In this document: one piece after another, positions 9,792 through 18,959 of the stretch
How positions within the stretch are numbered: position 1 is the first letter of the stretch
Layout: every line of letters starts with the position of its first letter
Source of the DNA: Candidatus Scalindua japonica
Lineage (GTDB): Bacteria; Planctomycetota; Brocadiia; Brocadiales; Scalinduaceae
Reading direction: 5' to 3'
Length of the DNA: 64,000 bases
Assembly (NCBI RefSeq): GCF_002443295.1
Contig: NZ_BAOS01000010.1
Span: forward strand, 62,001-126,000
Notes under the pieces: model-generated
Databases searched by the model: none
Seen by the model: only the letters and a program-made list of their open reading frames with translations
What the model was told of the DNA's origin: nothing
Made by a program: the position numbers and the translations under genes

Positions 9792-11228
9792 TCAGGAATT
9801 TATAAGATTTTTGGGAAGTATAACGTCAAAGGTGCTTCCCACACCAATGTCACTTCTTACCTCTATTCTCCCTTTATGAAATTCAACAATATTTTTGCTG
9901 ATACTAAGACCGAGACCGGAACCTCCCGTCTCTCCTGACCGTGAAGTGTCTACACGGAAACAACGGTCAAAAATCTTTCTGAGACTCTCTTCAGTAATAC
10001 CGACTCCCGTATCCGTTATGCTGACAATAACATCATCGTTCCTATCTTCCAGAGAAATGTACACGCGACCACCGGGTGAAGTGTATTTGATGGCGTTGTC
10101 CAGCAGATTCGCAAACACACGCCGCAACATAATCTTATCTCCGTTGATTTCCACTTCCGGAAATTCCTTATTTGATAATACTATATTCTTTGTATCTGAT
10201 ACCGGACTGAATTTCCTTTGAATTTCCTTCAACGTATTGCCCAGGTTGAATGATTTCAGATGTAAGATATTTGAACCTGAATCTGATCTTGAGAGTTCCA
10301 TTAAATCACTGATTGTCCTGGTTATTCTTTCTAATGACACTAAACTGTGATAGAGTAATTTACGATACTCTGCTGCTGTCCTATCCTTTGACAGCATGAC
10401 TTCAATTCCTGTTTTAAGAGAAGCAACAGGTGTCCTGAGTTCGTGAGAAACATCCGCTGTAAACTGAGCAATCTTTGTGAAAGACTCCTCAATCCTGTCC
10501 AGCATGATATTTATGGTATGTGCCAGTTCATCCACTTCATCTCCCGTATGAGAAGAAAAAATTCTCCTTTTCATGTCTGATCCGGTTATCTGCCGTGCGG
10601 TTTCAGTCATTTTTGTTATCGGAGACAAATTCTTCCTGGAAATCAACCAACCTCCGATAATACTCAATATAATGAGTATCGGCGCTGACATTAGAAAATT
10701 TTCTTCCATGTTTTCTACTGATTTATATGAGAGTCTCATATAAATACCCACCTGAAGAATATACTTACAGGAATTACCAATCACTACAGGTCTTGTTATT
10801 AAGCGGTAGGGAGATCTTAAACCTTCAACCCATATCTTTTCTAACGTCTGTTCTCCTTGTACCATTTTTCCCATTTTATCAGCAGAAATCTCTAAATCCG
10901 GAAAAAAGAAATTCTCTGAGCCGATAAAAGAACTCTGTTCTATATCATACAATCTTATTGATGTCCTAAGATACCTCTTACTAGAGGACTTTATCTCTAT
11001 TAGTTTTAATAAATCATTCGTAGTGTAACTGTTATTTTTAATACTTTGAACGATAAATTCGCTTTCATCAAATAATATGCGATCGGTTTCCTTATTAAGC
11101 GTATGTGTTAATCTATAATACAAAAAAGAGCCTAAAACAAGCAGCATTAATAGAACCGACACTGAATACCATAAAGCGATCCTGACGCCGATTGTATTGA
11201 ATAATCTAATCCGGCTCTTCGATGACAT
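9792..11228 (-). CDS. Heavy-metal sensor histidine kinase (CusS-like)
   Basis: The 478-residue kinase has two membrane helices (about residues 14-33 and 178-195) bounding a periplasmic sensor region. A HAMP linker follows, then the H-box DVSHELRTPVASLKTGIEVM, N-box RRVFANLLDNAIKYT, G1 DTGVGI, F-box IFDRCFRVD and G2 GGSGLGLSI. This is the architecture of CusS/IrlS heavy-metal sensors, which phosphorylate an OmpR-type partner when periplasmic metal rises. Its start overlaps the response-regulator end by 23 bases, so the pair is cotranscribed. Confidence 0.92.
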   Translation of the reverse strand: MSSKSRIRLFNTIGVRIALWYSVSVLLMLLVLGSFLYYRLTHTLNKETDRILFDESEFIVQSIKNNSYTTNDLLKLIEIKSSSKRYLRTSIRLYDIEQSSFIGSENFFFPDLEISADKMGKMVQGEQTLEKIWVEGLRSPYRLITRPVVIGNSCKYILQVGIYMRLSYKSVENMEENFLMSAPILIILSIIGGWLISRKNLSPITKMTETARQITGSDMKRRIFSSHTGDEVDELAHTINIMLDRIEESFTKIAQFTADVSHELRTPVASLKTGIEVMLSKDRTAAEYRKLLYHSLVSLERITRTISDLMELSRSDSGSNILHLKSFNLGNTLKEIQRKFSPVSDTKNIVLSNKEFPEVEINGDKIMLRRVFANLLDNAIKYTSPGGRVYISLEDRNDDVIVSITDTGVGITEESLRKIFDRCFRVDTSRSGETGGSGLGLSISKNIVEFHKGRIEVRSDIGVGSTFDVILPKNLINS

Positions 11229-11880
11229 ATCCAGCTCCCCTTTGTGTGTGTATGAGATTTATATCAAAGTGCTTATCAATCTTACTTCTCAGCTTGGCGA
11301 TATGAACGTCCACGACATTACTGAAACTCTCAAAATTTGAATCCCATACATGTTCTGAAATCATCGTCCGGGTAACTACCTGTCCCGCATGCTGCATCAA
11401 ATATTCCAGGAGGGAAAATTCAATAGGTGACATCTCTATCTTTTTCTTTCCCCTGAATACCTTTCTGGTAAGCGGGTCAAGGGTCAGATCACCCACTGTT
11501 AATTCTGACGATGTCTTGTGGCTACCTCTTCGCAGACAGACACGAACACGGGCCAGCAGTTCATGAAAGGAGAAAGGCTTGACGATGTAGTCATCAGCCC
11601 CAATATTTAACCCTTCAACCCTGTCTGCTATTGAATCTTTTGCTGTAAGGAAGATCACCGGCGTAATGATCCCGGCGCTTCGAACCTCTTTAAGTATTGT
11701 TTTTCCATCATGCTCCGGCAACATAATGTCCAGTATCAAAAGATCATAGACCTCATGTGTCGCCAGATGCAGACCATCCGTACCATTAAGAGCAATGTCC
11801 ACTACATAAGAGCTCTCTTCCAGCCCCTTTTTCAGGTATCTGGCCATCTTCTCTTCATCTTCAACAATCAGGATTCTCAT
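11206..11880 (-). CDS. OmpR-family response regulator (CusR-like)
   Basis: This is a receiver domain (MRILIVEDEEK, phospho-acceptor Asp in LLILDIMLPEHDG, Thr in FLTAKD, Lys in IVKPFSF) followed by an OmpR-type winged helix (SPIEFSLLEYLMQHAGQVVTRTMI, VDVHIAKLRSKID, TQRGAGYVI). I start it at the ATG of MRILIVEDE (11880). A longer frame to 11967 runs into a dispersed repeat and adds 29 residues absent from the family. It should activate its own operon and the efflux operon through the matching 41-bp elements at 12044 and 8664. Confidence 0.92.
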   Translation of the reverse strand: MRILIVEDEEKMARYLKKGLEESSYVVDIALNGTDGLHLATHEVYDLLILDIMLPEHDGKTILKEVRSAGIITPVIFLTAKDSIADRVEGLNIGADDYIVKPFSFHELLARVRVCLRRGSHKTSSELTVGDLTLDPLTRKVFRGKKKIEMSPIEFSLLEYLMQHAGQVVTRTMISEHVWDSNFESFSNVVDVHIAKLRSKIDKHFDINLIHTQRGAGYVIEEPD

Positions 11881-11910
11881 ATTTAAATTATTGTAATTGT
11901 GACAAAAGAT

Positions 11911-12009
11911 TATCCTTCGACTCCTCGTCCGATCCGGCACGGGAGGGCATTCAGGATGACGTCCCACTCCACCTAACAGGTGAGCAAAGTCGAAGTATTA
12001 TCAATATCC
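11911..12009. repeat. Dispersed hairpin repeat, copy B
   Basis: The left arm TATCCTTCGACTCC and a degenerate right arm ending AGTCGAAGTATTATCAATAT flank a GC-rich centre (CGTCCGATCCGGCACGGG) shared with copy A. It lies in the leader of the response-regulator gene. Confidence 0.75.
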
Positions 12010-12043
12010 AAAACCATCATACTATTTATACATTACAAAACAA

Positions 12044-12084
12044 ACATTAAGACAAGATGAATGAGAGATTAAAAAATGTTAATG
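12044..12084 (-). promoter_or_regulatory. Candidate operator upstream of the two-component regulator
   Basis: This is an ungapped 34/41 match to the element at 8664-8704, with half-sites TTAAC, TTAAT, TTCAT and TTAAT at the same 10-11 bp period on the minus strand. TATAAA-like sequence follows in the transcription direction. It overlaps the last codons of the heptosyltransferase gene by six bases. Autoregulation of the two-component operon is inferred. Confidence 0.65.
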
Positions 12085-13176
12085 AAGCGGTTTTGTAGTT
12101 GTTTTGTTTTGTTCATTTCTCTGATACCCTAAAATATCGATACATGTCTGCACCACTTTCTCCGGTGTTATCATGGTCATACAGCGGCGATCCGTGGGAC
12201 ACGTCTTGAGCTGACATGGTGAACAATCGATATCTTCTCTTATCACCTTACCTGTCTCATATTCTGAATCAGTATACATGGGATTATTAGGGCCCATCAG
12301 TACGACAACAGGCCGGTTCAAGGCTACCGCGTAATGCCTTGGCCCCGAGTCCAGCGCTATCAAGAGCATGCATCGTTTAACGATTACCTTAAACAGATCA
12401 AGAGAGATTGATGCACGCGAAAGGTTGATCAGACCCTTCCTGGAATATTTTTCAATCTCATCAGCAAGTCCGGTTTCACCCGGACCGCAAGTCAGGACGA
12501 TATTGCAGTCAACAACTTCCTTTAACAAATCTGCTGTCCTTGCAAATCCCTCAGCCGTCCAGAGTTTTGAGGAGCCGTAAGATGCTCCAGGGTTCATCAG
12601 GATGAACGGCTTCTTATCAATTTTGTATTCTTTTAATAACTCTCCTGCTTTCGTTTCACATTCTCCGGAAATAAGCAGTTCCGGTTTTCCGGACTCCACC
12701 TTGCATCCAAGTTGAGAACACAGCTTTAAATAGTAATCACCCATATATGTTGGCAGAAATTTTCCATTCTCACTCAGTCTCTCTATACCGTCAGTCAACA
12801 GGAAGGAACGAGAGTCTCTTTTATAACCAACGCGCCTCTTTACCCCCCCTAACCAAACCATCAGAGCTGAACTGAATGAATTAGGAAATAAAAAACCCAA
12901 ATCGAATTGTTCCGTCCTGATTTTTTTGATCAATCCCAGATATGCTTTCGCATTGCCGCTTTTACTCTTTCCCGCCTTGGGTTCCAGTTCAATAACTTCA
13001 TCAAACCAGGAAGAGCCGTCAATTATGCCCCGTAAATTTTTTTTGATCAGTAACGTTATTTGCGAATCAGCAAAATTTTCCCGGATACACCTGAAGGCGG
13101 GAGTTGCCATCACAACGTCACCAACCCAATTTGGAGCCCTTACCAGTATCTTCTTTGCCTTAATTATCTGTTCCAT
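12079..13176 (-). CDS. waaF: LPS heptosyltransferase II-type glycosyltransferase (GT9)
   Basis: The 365-residue protein has the GT9 signatures: VRAPNWVGDVVMATPAF at the N-terminus, FLFPNSFSSALMVWLGG, NPGASYGSSKLW at the donor side and LLIALDSGPRHYAVALNRPVVVLMGP. The C-terminal CSPCQLKTCPTDRRCM cysteine stretch is common in WaaF. It transfers the second heptose from ADP-heptose to the LPS inner core at the cytoplasmic face. Its start overlaps the preceding glycosyltransferase gene by 17 bases, in a minus-strand LPS operon. The acceptor is inferred from the family. Confidence 0.88.
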   Translation of the reverse strand: MEQIIKAKKILVRAPNWVGDVVMATPAFRCIRENFADSQITLLIKKNLRGIIDGSSWFDEVIELEPKAGKSKSGNAKAYLGLIKKIRTEQFDLGFLFPNSFSSALMVWLGGVKRRVGYKRDSRSFLLTDGIERLSENGKFLPTYMGDYYLKLCSQLGCKVESGKPELLISGECETKAGELLKEYKIDKKPFILMNPGASYGSSKLWTAEGFARTADLLKEVVDCNIVLTCGPGETGLADEIEKYSRKGLINLSRASISLDLFKVIVKRCMLLIALDSGPRHYAVALNRPVVVLMGPNNPMYTDSEYETGKVIREDIDCSPCQLKTCPTDRRCMTMITPEKVVQTCIDILGYQRNEQNKTTTKPLH

Positions 13177-14164
13177 TTTGAATTAATTCCTGAAATATCT
13201 TCAGCATCCTCGGTGCGTTTGCCTTGAGTGAATAATGCTCAATAACTCTCTCTCTTCCTGCCATTCCCATTTTCTCTCGAAGCTCATTGTCATTTATAAG
13301 GATTTCAAGTTTTTCTATCCACTCATCCTTTGTGTTTGCCCAGAAACCGTGCACTCCGTCCTCAACGATTTCCCTGTTGATCCCTGCAGGACTGCAGACT
13401 ACCGGAACACCCACAGCAAGGCACTGTAATATTTTCAGCCCACATTTACCATGTGACCATGGATCGTCCATGAGCGGCATCAGACCAATATCAAAACTTT
13501 GAATGTCTGCGACCTCATCTTTCTCTGTCCATTGTTTTTTCTCCACAACGATATTCTCACAATCGAAAAACGTATCACAGACAATCTTCAATCTTAATTT
13601 CTCATTCCTTTTGCCGAGAGTTCCAAATATAGGTTTCATCTTCTTCAGATAATGGATGCTTCCGTGGGCGCCAATCCAACCCAGAGTAACGTCATCATTT
13701 TTCTCAGGATATCTCTTTTGCGGATAAAAAGAGATGTCTATGGGAGACGGTATAATGGTAACATTGCGTGTATAGGAAGTTGTATTCTCCTGTAAAAATC
13801 CATTTCCTGCTATAACGTGATCTGAAGCGTTAACCATATTCTTGAACATTTTGACACGCGTTTTTGATGTATGATTGATATACTTAGAATTTCGGTGCAT
13901 TACAGAATCATCAAAATCGTAAACAATTTTTCTCGCGTTTTTCCTGATAAGCTTAAGCCAGAAAACGGAAAATCTCTTTCGCTGTATAAACAGAATATCG
14001 TATTGGTCTACACTCTTGAATACTTTCAGTTTGGCAAAGAATCCTTTCGGAAAACGCTGCACAGTTGCCTCTACTCCATTATCCCTGAGATATGTCATAT
14101 ATTGGAGCACCCTGTACCTGCTTGCCGCCACATCAAGACCTTGAACTAAGAACAGTATCTTCAT
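13160..14164 (-). CDS. GT4-type glycosyltransferase
   Basis: The 334-residue protein has a divergent N-domain (ASRYRVLQYMTYLRDNGVEATV, IVYDFDDSVMHR) and a standard GT-B C-domain with GWIGAHGSIHYL, FDIGLMPLMDDPW and KCGLKILQCLAVGVPVVCSPAG, where a nucleotide sugar would bind. Family members build LPS cores, O-antigens or exopolysaccharides. Position between core glycosyltransferases suggests a core or outer-core transfer; donor and acceptor are unknown. Confidence 0.82.
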   Translation of the reverse strand: MKILFLVQGLDVAASRYRVLQYMTYLRDNGVEATVQRFPKGFFAKLKVFKSVDQYDILFIQRKRFSVFWLKLIRKNARKIVYDFDDSVMHRNSKYINHTSKTRVKMFKNMVNASDHVIAGNGFLQENTTSYTRNVTIIPSPIDISFYPQKRYPEKNDDVTLGWIGAHGSIHYLKKMKPIFGTLGKRNEKLRLKIVCDTFFDCENIVVEKKQWTEKDEVADIQSFDIGLMPLMDDPWSHGKCGLKILQCLAVGVPVVCSPAGINREIVEDGVHGFWANTKDEWIEKLEILINDNELREKMGMAGRERVIEHYSLKANAPRMLKIFQELIQNGTDN

Positions 14165-14184
14165 AAACTTACCCCCTCACCCGT

Positions 14185-14206
14185 CCCTCTCCCCCTGTGG
14201 AGAGGG
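14185..14206. repeat. Short perfect hairpin between glycosyltransferase genes
   Basis: CCCTCTCC and GGAGAGGG form an 8-bp stem with a 6-base loop. It resembles the CCCTCACC..CCCTCTCC / GGAGAGGG palindromes dispersed in many bacterial genomes. It follows a gene start on the minus strand, so it is not a terminator for that gene. Confidence 0.6.
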
Positions 14207-14312
14207 TTATAATGAGAGAACAACATTTCCTTCTCTTGTTACCCACCAGTATGAAATCACCCTCCCGGATAGACTGTTCGGGCAAGCTTCGCAATAAAAT
14301 CAAAAATTACCC

Positions 14313-15488
14313 CTAAAATGTTTGGTTTTCCAATTTATTTCGAGAAGCTACTTCGTTAAATATTTTGATAATTTCATCACAGTTTTTCTCTGCAGGATAC
14401 TTTTCAGCTTTTTCCCGCGCAGAAATGGAAGCCTTTTGTCGAAATTCATCATCAAAAAACAGGCTTATCTTCTCAGCCAGTTCCCTGTGGTCCTCCGGTC
14501 TCTTCATAACAAAGCCTTCCCTGCCATCTTCCATTACACCGCTTGCGCCATCATATTTTGTCGTAATCACCGGCAGTCCGCTTGCAAGGGACTCAGTTAC
14601 CACCAGAGAACATGAATCAAAAAATGTAGGATGTACATAAAGATCTGACGCCGCGTAATATTTCTCTATCCCACCTACATGCCCTAAGAACATCAGGTTC
14701 TCCTGACAATCCAGTTTTTTTGCCAGTTTACGGTATGGAGTATCATTACCTCTTCCTATTATTAAGGCTTTAAAGTCCTTTCCGGATTTTTTAAGCTCTC
14801 CCAGTGACATTATCAACGTCGAGAGCCCCTTCAGCCTGAAGTTATTACTGATATACAAAATAATAAATTCTTCACCAAGAGAAAGTTTTGATCTTATAAC
14901 AGCTCGGTATTCCTTTTTATTGTCCGGATTGAACCTCCGGAGGTCTACACCATTATAGACTACATCTATTTTGTGAGGATCTATATCATGATACCTGATA
15001 ATATCATTCTTTATCATATCTGATATTGCGATGATCCTGGAGACACCTTTACCCGTATACTGTTTTCTATCCAGCCACAAAATATAATTTTGTCTGAAGC
15101 TGAAAAATGTTATTATACGTTTCAGCAGTCTTAAATAAGGACATCTTACTGACAACAAATCCTGTTTCAGCCATGCTTTTTCAACGCCACAGTGTGGATT
15201 GAAAACATTCATTCCCAGCGCTCTGCCTACAACGTGTACAATATCAAAATCATATTTAGCCATCTCCCTCCGACCGTTTACAACAAATGAAACATCTTTA
15301 AGGAATTTAGGATACCTTATTGATGGGATTGTGTGATAGTGTATCTTCTTATTATTGCTTTCCCATTTACTGGCAAAAACATGTACTTCATGACCCCTCT
15401 CTACAAGCTGGTTTGCAAAATTGGCAAGATATCCTTCTCCACCTCCTTTTGTTGGCAAATACTTATAGATATTTAAGGCAATTTTCAT
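14313..15488 (-). CDS. GT4 glycosyltransferase, WaaG-like
   Basis: The 391-residue GT-B enzyme has the N-terminal glycine-rich loop PTKGGGEGYLANFANQLVERG, ISDMIKNDI followed by VVYNGVDLRRFNP, and the C-domain motif FFDSCSLVVTESLASGLPVIT. The E..S..G.P motif contacts the nucleotide sugar. The pattern around VVYNGVDLRRFNP resembles WaaG (LPS glucosyltransferase I), but the exact sugar is not deducible. It is part of the minus-strand LPS block. Confidence 0.84.
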   Translation of the reverse strand: MKIALNIYKYLPTKGGGEGYLANFANQLVERGHEVHVFASKWESNNKKIHYHTIPSIRYPKFLKDVSFVVNGRREMAKYDFDIVHVVGRALGMNVFNPHCGVEKAWLKQDLLSVRCPYLRLLKRIITFFSFRQNYILWLDRKQYTGKGVSRIIAISDMIKNDIIRYHDIDPHKIDVVYNGVDLRRFNPDNKKEYRAVIRSKLSLGEEFIILYISNNFRLKGLSTLIMSLGELKKSGKDFKALIIGRGNDTPYRKLAKKLDCQENLMFLGHVGGIEKYYAASDLYVHPTFFDSCSLVVTESLASGLPVITTKYDGASGVMEDGREGFVMKRPEDHRELAEKISLFFDDEFRQKASISAREKAEKYPAEKNCDEIIKIFNEVASRNKLENQTF

Positions 15489-15521
15489 TGGCTTTACATA
15501 GGGTAAACTGTTATGGCGTGT

Positions 15522-16382
15522 TTACGTTTTGAAAATCTTGCTGCTGGTAAAACGTCTGTAAAACGGTAAATAATTACGCGCTTCTTTTTGATATCTCTTT
15601 GACTCTTCCAATCTTCCTTGACTATGGAGGCCTTCCGCGACCTTTAAACTGTACCTGGCAATCCTTTTCCTTAGTATCTTTTTCTCTACCCCGTCAAGGT
15701 CCGTAAAATTATTATAAACCTTTTTGTAGACGCCAAGATTTTCATTATCAAAAAGGAAATCATCTTTTGACGCATTAGTATCGTGTACCCTGTACCTTGT
15801 AAGCCCTTGATCAACAAATCCGCATTGGAATTTTTTTGCTATCCGTAAGAACATGTCATACTCGTCTCCAAGTGAGAATGACTCATCATACGGTCCGACA
15901 TCATTCAGACATTCTCTTTTTACGACCACGGTTGAAGTCTGAATAAAGCTTTTGGAAAGAAGTTCTTTAAATATCCAACCGCTGAATCCTTTTTCAGGTT
16001 TTGTCCTCAGTTCTTTGCCATCCCTGAAACTGGTATATTTCGCATAAACCAGTCCTACCTGAGGGTTTTCGTTAAAACATTCCATCTGTAACTTCAGTTT
16101 ATCAGGATCCCACAAATCATCATGGTCAAGAAACGCAATAAATTCAGCTTCAGATAAACGTATACCCGCGTTCTTGGCATTTGCTATACCGCCATTCTCC
16201 TTGTAGTGATATTTTATTTTCTCCATATATGGCTCAAGTTCATTACGTGTGCTATCCACAGAGCCATCATCAACAACTATAATCTCAAAGTGCTTGTATG
16301 TCTGGCCCAAGACAGACTCTATAGTCTCTGCAATAAATTTTTCGTTATTATAAGTATGTATTATAACACTTACTGTTGGCAT
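15522..16382 (-). CDS. GT2 family glycosyltransferase
   Basis: The 286-residue protein has a GT-A fold: SVIIHTYNNEKFIAETIESVLGQTYK at the N-terminus, IIVVDDGSVDST, then the metal-binding FLDHDDLWDPDKL and an acceptor region with FIQTSTVVVKRECL and SLGDEYDMFLRIAKK. It is a single-domain inverting transferase without membrane helices. It is the first gene of the minus-strand glycosyltransferase run and is divergent from the epimerase gene. Substrate unknown; a polysaccharide or LPS role is inferred from context. Confidence 0.85.
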   Translation of the reverse strand: MPTVSVIIHTYNNEKFIAETIESVLGQTYKHFEIIVVDDGSVDSTRNELEPYMEKIKYHYKENGGIANAKNAGIRLSEAEFIAFLDHDDLWDPDKLKLQMECFNENPQVGLVYAKYTSFRDGKELRTKPEKGFSGWIFKELLSKSFIQTSTVVVKRECLNDVGPYDESFSLGDEYDMFLRIAKKFQCGFVDQGLTRYRVHDTNASKDDFLFDNENLGVYKKVYNNFTDLDGVEKKILRKRIARYSLKVAEGLHSQGRLEESKRYQKEARNYLPFYRRFTSSKIFKT

Positions 16383-16718
16383 TTAACTTTTCTAAGTCCG
16401 GATTCCCAGTATGACGAATCCCCTCTCTTTCCCATACAAAAAACGCAAAGGATTTTTCGAGAGGATTCCAGCACTGGATTCGCATCGAATGAGAGAAAGA
16501 TATCTTTTTCCATATATTAATTATAACCTGCAACTTTTATTAATTACCTGAAAAAAACATTGTGACTCTCTTTTGCTCTAGAGAGCGTTCAACATTAGTA
16601 AAATAAGCACTAACAGAAATATTTCCAAGTAAAATGATTGAAAAAAATGATTTTTATCATTATGATTCAGATTTTAATAATTTCAAGTCATTTATCTAAG
16701 ATAAATTGATTACTTACG
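16383..16718. other. Divergent promoter region of the polysaccharide block
   Basis: No gene is seen. It must hold the promoters of two divergent polysaccharide operons. Repeated GGATTCC/GAATCC units are present, including an imperfect inverted pair (16416-16427 with 16459-16468). The remainder is AT-rich. Confidence 0.5.
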
Positions 16719-17702
16719 ATGGAAAGCAACTTTAAGAACAAAAAGATACTAATAACAGGTGGCCTGGGTTTTATTGGGAGCACACTGGCCCAACGGCTTG
16801 CAAAGATGGATGCGGACATTTGTATTGTCGATTCTCTGATACCGGATTACGGAGGGAACAACTTTAACATTAATGGTATTGAGAACAATTTAAAGGTAAA
16901 TATTGCTGATGTAAGAGACAAGCACAGTATGGACTATCTGGTAAAAGGAATGGATATCATATTCAACCTTGCCGGTACTTTAAGCCATATAGACAGCATG
17001 AAGGACCCTTTCACTGACTTGGATATCAATTGCAGGAGCCAATTATCAATCCTGGAATCCTGTCGTAAAAACAATAGAGACGTTAAAATTATTTTTGCGG
17101 GTACGAGAGGACAATACGGCAAAGCAGATCGACTGCCTGTAGACGAAAAACACCTGATGCATCCTACTGATGTTAACGGAATCAATAATATTGCGGGAGA
17201 ATCATATCATATTTTATATAACAATATTTATGGAATAAGAGCTGTTTCTCTAAGGCTGACAAATACTTACGGACCGAGACATCAGATGAGGCATCACAAG
17301 CAGGGAATAATTAACTGGTTTATCAGACAACTCATAGAAGGCCAGACAATTAAGTTATACGGTGATGGTAAACAGATTAGAGACATAAATTATGTTGATG
17401 ATGTTGTGGATGCCCTGTTACTGGTATCTTGTTGTGAAAAAACCAACGGTGAAGTATACAACCTTGGTGGAATACCAAAAAACCTGATAGAACTGGTAGA
17501 AACAATGATAGGTGTTTACAATAAAGGCGATTATGAATTGATTCCATTTGATGATGATCTTAAAAGAATAGAAATAGGTGATTATGTTGCAAATTTTGAA
17601 AAGATTAAGAATACCGTTGGGTGGGAGCCGAAGATCTCATTAGAAGAAGGACTGCAATCTTCATTTGATTACTATGAGAAATACAAAGAGCATTATTGGT
17701 AA
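16719..17702 (+). CDS. NAD-dependent epimerase/dehydratase family protein lacking the YxxxK motif
   Basis: This is an extended short-chain dehydrogenase of 327 residues. The Rossmann motif GGLGFIGS is at residues 14-21, followed by VDSLIPDYGG, IFNLAGTLSHIDSM and LRLTNTYGPRHQM. In relatives the catalytic stretch reads YGxSKxAGE. Here the aligned residues are NGINNIAGE, so both the Tyr and the Lys of YxxxK are replaced by Asn. It may act on a nucleotide sugar by another route or be catalytically impaired. It opens the plus-strand arm, followed by an aminotransferase and two glycosyltransferases. Confidence 0.85.
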   Translation: MESNFKNKKILITGGLGFIGSTLAQRLAKMDADICIVDSLIPDYGGNNFNINGIENNLKVNIADVRDKHSMDYLVKGMDIIFNLAGTLSHIDSMKDPFTDLDINCRSQLSILESCRKNNRDVKIIFAGTRGQYGKADRLPVDEKHLMHPTDVNGINNIAGESYHILYNNIYGIRAVSLRLTNTYGPRHQMRHHKQGIINWFIRQLIEGQTIKLYGDGKQIRDINYVDDVVDALLLVSCCEKTNGEVYNLGGIPKNLIELVETMIGVYNKGDYELIPFDDDLKRIEIGDYVANFEKIKNTVGWEPKISLEEGLQSSFDYYEKYKEHYW

Positions 17703-17852
17703 GAATGATGGATGAAGGACGACCACCCCTTCGTGGCTATGATGATGGATGATTATTTCACATTTCATCCTTCGTCTCTCTTCTATCATCCTTCACGCTT
17801 TCGTCTCTCATACACTGTAATGAATTTGTTTTATTAAATAAAAGTAAATAAT

Positions 17853-18959
17853 ATGAATATCCCGGTTTTTGACCTAAAAAGACAATATAAATATTTGAAG
17901 ACGGAACTGGACAACGCCTTTACCAATGTTTTCGACAGCGGAACTTTTGTACTGGGAGAAAACGTCAGAATGTTTGAAGTAGAATTTGCAAACTATCTTG
18001 GTGCCGAATTTGCCATTGGAGTGGGTTCCGGTACGGAAGCGCTGCATCTTTCCCTGAAGGCTTGTGATATTGGACCCGGAGACGAAGTGATCACCGTTCC
18101 AAATACTGCAGTCCCTACTATATCCGCCATCTCATTTGCGGGAGCCAGACCAGTACTTATTGACGTTACTCCGGATACCTATACAATAGACACAAAAAAG
18201 ATAGAGAAGAAAATTACAAATAAAACGAAGGCGATTCTACCTGTACATATGTATGGACACTCATCTGAGATGGAGCAGATAAAGAAATTGGCGGAAGCGT
18301 ACAACTTAAGAATAATTGAAGATGCATGTCAGGCCCACTGCGCACAATATAACAGCAGAAATGTCGGCACCTACGGCGATATGGGTTGCTTCAGTTTCTA
18401 TCCCACAAAGAACCTTGGCGCTTACGGTGATGGAGGGATGATCGTTACAAATGATGAAGAGTTCTATAACAGACTCATAATGCTCAGAAATTACGGTGAA
18501 GTAAAAAAATTCACATCACAAATTGAGGGATTCAATTCCCGGCTAGATGAATTACAGGCAGCCGTCCTTAGAGTCAAATTAAAACATTTACAGACATGGA
18601 CGAACAGACGCAGGGAAATAGCAATGCTCTATCAGCAATTACTCTTTAATTCAAATGTACAGCTTCCCTGTGAAAGGCAATGGGCAAAGCACGTATACCA
18701 TCTATTTGTTATAAGGACAAATAGAAGAGATGCTCTCAGGGAATATCTCCAGGAGCGTGGAGTCGGCACACAGATACACTATCCGATCCCGATTCATATG
18801 CAGGAAGCGTATAAGAAACTCGGATATCAGGAGGGAGACTTTCCTATGAGCGAAAGGAATGCGGGAGAGATATTATCTTTACCTATTTACCCGGAACTGA
18901 CAACAGAAGAGATCGAAACAGTTGCCGGTTTAATTACAGAGTTTCAGGGAGCAACATAA
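17853..18959 (+). CDS. DegT/DnrJ/EryC1/StrS-type sugar aminotransferase
   Basis: The 368-residue PLP enzyme has VGSGTEALHLSLKA (cofactor phosphate binding), EDACQAHCAQY, and the Schiff-base lysine in SFYPTKNLGAYGDGGMI. C-terminal motifs RLDELQAAVLRVKL and the HYPIPIH segment are typical. It transfers an amino group from glutamate to a keto sugar nucleotide, giving an amino sugar for surface polysaccharide. The neighbouring epimerase could supply the substrate. Stop and next start are directly adjacent (TAA then ATG), showing an operon with the downstream glycosyltransferases. Confidence 0.92.
   Translation: MNIPVFDLKRQYKYLKTELDNAFTNVFDSGTFVLGENVRMFEVEFANYLGAEFAIGVGSGTEALHLSLKACDIGPGDEVITVPNTAVPTISAISFAGARPVLIDVTPDTYTIDTKKIEKKITNKTKAILPVHMYGHSSEMEQIKKLAEAYNLRIIEDACQAHCAQYNSRNVGTYGDMGCFSFYPTKNLGAYGDGGMIVTNDEEFYNRLIMLRNYGEVKKFTSQIEGFNSRLDELQAAVLRVKLKHLQTWTNRRREIAMLYQQLLFNSNVQLPCERQWAKHVYHLFVIRTNRRDALREYLQERGVGTQIHYPIPIHMQEAYKKLGYQEGDFPMSERNAGEILSLPIYPELTTEEIETVAGLITEFQGAT

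Noticed and set aside
11881-11967. Longer N-terminus for the OmpR-type regulator
   Set aside because: The extra 29 codons run into the dispersed hairpin repeat, and the receiver domain starts canonically at MRILIVEDE.
17703-17852. CRISPR-like or tandem repeat between epimerase and aminotransferase genes
   Set aside because: It is a loose set of GATGGATGA / TCATCCTTC words without regular spacing or length.
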